The notes beneath the pieces are model-generated. The model was not told where the DNA came from, ran no database searches, and saw only the letters and a list, made by a program, of their open reading frames with translations. A program made the translations under genes and the position numbers. A stretch of DNA of 9,437 nt from Lentimicrobium sp. (GTDB lineage Bacteria; Bacteroidota; Bacteroidia; Flavobacteriales; Flavobacteriaceae): NCBI GenBank assembly GCA_022758945.1, contig JAEMQE010000297.1, positions 1-9,437 on the forward strand. The letters are read 5' to 3'. The first letter of the stretch is position 1; each line of letters opens with the position of its first letter. This document shows, piece after piece, positions 7,459 to 9,437 of this stretch.

Positions 7459-7466
7459 CAAACCTA
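7459..7466 (-). promoter_or_regulatory. Predicted -7 element (TAGGTTTG) for the PepSY-like gene
   Basis: The minus strand reads TAGGTTTG here, an exact match to the TAnnTTTG -7 consensus of Bacteroidota primary-sigma promoters. It is 37 bp upstream of the PepSY-like ATG. No TTG is found at the expected -33 distance, which would suit a promoter that needs an activator; the direct repeat immediately upstream could bind one. Confidence 0.5.
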
Positions 7467-7475
7467 AGCATCAAA

Positions 7476-7494
7476 TCTATTTTGATTCTATTTT
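7476..7494 (-). promoter_or_regulatory. Direct repeat resembling an OmpR-type response-regulator site
   Basis: The minus strand reads AAAATAGA-ATC-AAAATAGA: two identical 8-base half-sites with an 11-bp period (plus strand TCTATTTT at 7476-7483 and 7487-7494). OmpR/PhoB-family regulators bind as head-to-tail dimers on half-sites about one helical turn apart. The repeat ends 9 bases upstream of the -7 element, which places it over the -33 region. The gene for such a regulator lies in this window, at 8779-9437. Binding is inferred. Confidence 0.45.
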
Positions 7495-7510
7495 AATACG
7501 GTTGCAATTG

Positions 7511-8782
7511 TTATTTATTCGTTAAAGTAAAACGATGTCTATTGTTCATAAACTTATATTTTAGCGACAATCCGCTAACTTCGGCTATTTCAGTGGCTAT
7601 GGCTAAACCTAATCCTGTTGATAAATGGGAAGTTGAATTCTTTTGAAAACGTTTAAAAAGTGATGCCTTATTTAGTGGTTCCTCCTTGCCTGTATTGTGT
7701 AGTGAAATTACATTATTACTAATAAAAATGACAATATCACCCCCTTCATTATTGTGTCTAATAGCATTTTGAAACAAATTATTAATAAGTACCAAACATA
7801 AATCGGCATTCATATTGATGAAAAAATCTTCTTCAATATTTTTTAGCACTTTAATTTTATTGGCTTTAATATGTTCTTCAAATAATAATAACGATTGGTC
7901 TATAATTTTTTCGACGGAGACTTTTTCAGTGGTTTTAAATTGTCTATTTTCTATTTTGGTAAGTAATAATAATGATTTGTTTAATCGTATCAATTTGGAA
8001 CAAGCATCATCAATAGCAACAATTAGCTCCACTTCGTTTGCATTTAAACTTTCAGATTGAATGAGTAAATCAACTTTCGATTTTATGACTGCCAATGGTG
8101 TTTGAATTTCGTGGGAAGCATTTTCGGTGAATTTCTTTTGACCATTATAATCGATAATCATTTTTTCCATCATTTGATGAAGAGAATTATTCAATTCTGC
8201 GAATTCATTCACCGATGTTTTTTTAAATTCTGGTAGCTCATTATCACTTGCCCTAAAATTCTTTAAATTCTCAATGGCTTTATAAAAAGGTTTCCATAGC
8301 GTTTTTGAAACCCATAAATTAATCAGCAAAGAAATCAAAAACAAGAAAAATAAAATAAGAGTCAATAAATAAAAAATACCTTCAATTAATTCGTCAAATT
8401 CTAATGTACTACGCCAAATTTTGATTTGATAATTGGTATTTCTAACTTTTACAATAGAAGTAATCATTCTATTAGCCGCCAACTCGTTCTCCTTTTTGTC
8501 AAGAATTAAAGTATCAGAGAATATTGTTTTTGTTCCGTTTTTAAAATTAGAATGTGCGATTTTATCTATTTGGGCTTCCTTGCTTTTTGTGATTAAAAGT
8601 AAAGCAATGGTATCGTTATTTTTCAAATAGTGCTCCACTTGATATTTACGATTAAGCAATAATTCATTATTACTATCCTTAACTTCAGTTGTGATAACAT
8701 AATAACAAATAAACCCAGAGAAAATTAGAATAGGAATGCTAAATATCAAATAATACAAACTGGTTTTGGCAAGTAACTTCAT
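7511..8782 (-). CDS. Membrane sensor histidine kinase of a two-component system
   Basis: A 423-residue kinase that autophosphorylates on His and passes phosphate to the response regulator encoded immediately upstream. TM1 spans about 8-30 and TM2 about 135-157. The loop of about 105 residues between them is periplasmic and resembles no sensor domain I recognise. A HAMP-like linker runs to about 210. The H-box FTENASHEIQTPLAVIKSKVDLL gives phospho-acceptor His224. The ATP-binding domain has N-box LVLINNLFQNAIRHNN (Asn335, Asn339) and glycine-rich STGLGLAIATEIA (388-400). The G1 box is degenerate (HNTGKEEPL, no Asp), as is common in Bacteroidota kinases of this type. The ATG overlaps the regulator stop as ATGA, giving tight coupling. 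Signal unknown; an envelope signal is likely given the PepSY-like neighbour. Confidence 0.94.
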   Translation of the reverse strand: MKLLAKTSLYYLIFSIPILIFSGFICYYVITTEVKDSNNELLLNRKYQVEHYLKNNDTIALLLITKSKEAQIDKIAHSNFKNGTKTIFSDTLILDKKENELAANRMITSIVKVRNTNYQIKIWRSTLEFDELIEGIFYLLTLILFFLFLISLLINLWVSKTLWKPFYKAIENLKNFRASDNELPEFKKTSVNEFAELNNSLHQMMEKMIIDYNGQKKFTENASHEIQTPLAVIKSKVDLLIQSESLNANEVELIVAIDDACSKLIRLNKSLLLLTKIENRQFKTTEKVSVEKIIDQSLLLFEEHIKANKIKVLKNIEEDFFINMNADLCLVLINNLFQNAIRHNNEGGDIVIFISNNVISLHNTGKEEPLNKASLFKRFQKNSTSHLSTGLGLAIATEIAEVSGLSLKYKFMNNRHRFTLTNK

Positions 8783-9437
8783 TCTTGTGTTTTAAAATTA
8801 TAACCTATTCCATAAATGGTTTGAAGATAATCTTCACACTTTTTTTCTAGCAATTTTTTACGTAGATTTTTTACGTGATTGTAGATAAAATCAAAATTAT
8901 CCAAACGATCAGCATTATCGCCCCAAAGATGTTCAGCCAAAGCATTTTTACTAACAACACGGTTTTTATTGGCTATAAAATACAACAGTAAATCGTATTC
9001 TTTTGAAGTCAAAATCACATTCTTGTTATTCACGAAAACGCTTCTTTCAGAAGGCAAAATTTTAATCTCATTGACAATAATTTCCAGATTTCCATCAAAA
9101 CTTTTTCGTCTAATCAATGCTTTTATTCTCGAATTCAATTCCGATAAATGAAACGGTTTTGGTAAATAATCGTCAGCACCAAGGTCTAATCCATAAATTT
9201 TATCATCAAGCGAATTTTTTGCAGAAATAATAATAACCCCAGCTCTCGATTTTTTAAGTTTTATTTCCTTGATTAAGTCCAATCCGGAACCATTGGGCAA
9301 AGTAATATCGACCAAAATGCAATCGTAATCGTAAAGTGCTATTTTTTGTGCAGCTTTACTATAATCAGATGCAAATTCAACTACATTACCTTCCATTTCA
9401 AGGTATTGCTTGATGCTTTTTTGCAATTCGGGCTCGT
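8779..9437 (-). CDS. OmpR-family response regulator, N-terminus beyond the window
   Basis: DNA-binding partner of the adjoining kinase. The frame stays open to the right edge. The last visible codons give (D)-E-P-E-L-Q-K-S, the start of the receiver acidic cluster, so the true ATG is probably about 8-10 codons outside the window. The TTG at 9426-9424 is an internal Leu codon, not the start. Counting that Leu as 1, the receiver has phospho-acceptor Asp40 (LVDITLPNGSG), Ser68 in the Thr/Ser switch position (IISAK) and Lys90 (LPKPF). A winged-helix effector domain of the Trans_reg_C type covers about 117-212 (LTSKEYDLLLYF, VVSKNALAEHLWG, NHVKNLRKKL, TIYGIGYNF). The stop shares ATGA with the kinase start. 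Probable targets are the PepSY-like gene and perhaps the efflux operon, by proximity only. Confidence 0.95.
   Translation of the reverse strand, partial: EPELQKSIKQYLEMEGNVVEFASDYSKAAQKIALYDYDCILVDITLPNGSGLDLIKEIKLKKSRAGVIIISAKNSLDDKIYGLDLGADDYLPKPFHLSELNSRIKALIRRKSFDGNLEIIVNEIKILPSERSVFVNNKNVILTSKEYDLLLYFIANKNRVVSKNALAEHLWGDNADRLDNFDFIYNHVKNLRKKLLEKKCEDYLQTIYGIGYNFKTQE

Noticed and set aside
606..9151. Plus-strand open frames of 60-94 codons lying opposite the seven genes
   Set aside because: Each is antisense to a clearly recognisable protein gene, shows biased composition and no domain, and is best explained as a shadow of the real coding strand.
9424..9426. TTG as the start codon of the response regulator
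   Set aside because: The frame continues to the window edge and upstream codons encode E-P-E, preceded by a partial codon compatible with Asp. This is the conserved receiver acidic cluster, so the Leu is internal and the gene is simply cut by the window.

Overview
The window looks like chromosomal DNA from a low-GC member of the Bacteroidota, most likely the Flavobacteriaceae. The reasons are AT-rich genes, Sec signal peptides ending in a Gln (FSQ, IGQ), A-rich leaders in place of clear Shine-Dalgarno sites, a TAnnTTTG-type -7 promoter element, and the protein families present. I could not search a database, so the genus is inferred. All seven genes lie on the minus strand, so transcription runs from right to left.

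Right to left: (1) An OmpR-family response regulator (8779 to the right edge, N-terminus cut off by the window) overlaps a sensor histidine kinase (7511-8782) through an ATGA junction. (2) After 88 bp comes a small secreted PepSY-like protein (7002-7421). Its upstream gap holds a TAGGTTTG -7 element, a direct repeat with 11-bp period resembling an OmpR-type binding site, and a small palindrome. (3) A perfect 12-bp hairpin with a U-rich tail (6946-6977) probably terminates that unit. (4) A tight four-gene operon follows: a secreted seven-bladed YVTN/YncE-like beta-propeller (5797-6819), a TolC-family outer-membrane channel (4531-5769), a lipoprotein periplasmic adaptor (3606-4526) and an RND permease (538-3606). 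Spacings are 27 bp, 4 bp and a 1-base TAATG overlap. A 21-bp palindrome lies ahead of the propeller gene.

The last three genes make a complete tripartite RND pump. The propeller gene leads the operon, so it may be a periplasmic accessory of the pump. The two-component system and PepSY-like protein next door are plausible envelope sensors controlling it, but this rests on proximity only. Two protein-level details stand out. The adaptor has almost no alpha-helical hairpin between its lipoyl half-motifs. The permease combines the Asp-Asp pair of drug-type RND pumps with a Glu at the TM10 position that is Lys in AcrB.

The left 537 bases are non-coding. Bases about 21-180 are clearly richer in GC than the rest and form an imperfect inverted-repeat element containing a short direct repeat. 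This resembles a dispersed or mobile structured repeat. The remainder is very AT-rich and includes a possible terminator for the pump operon.
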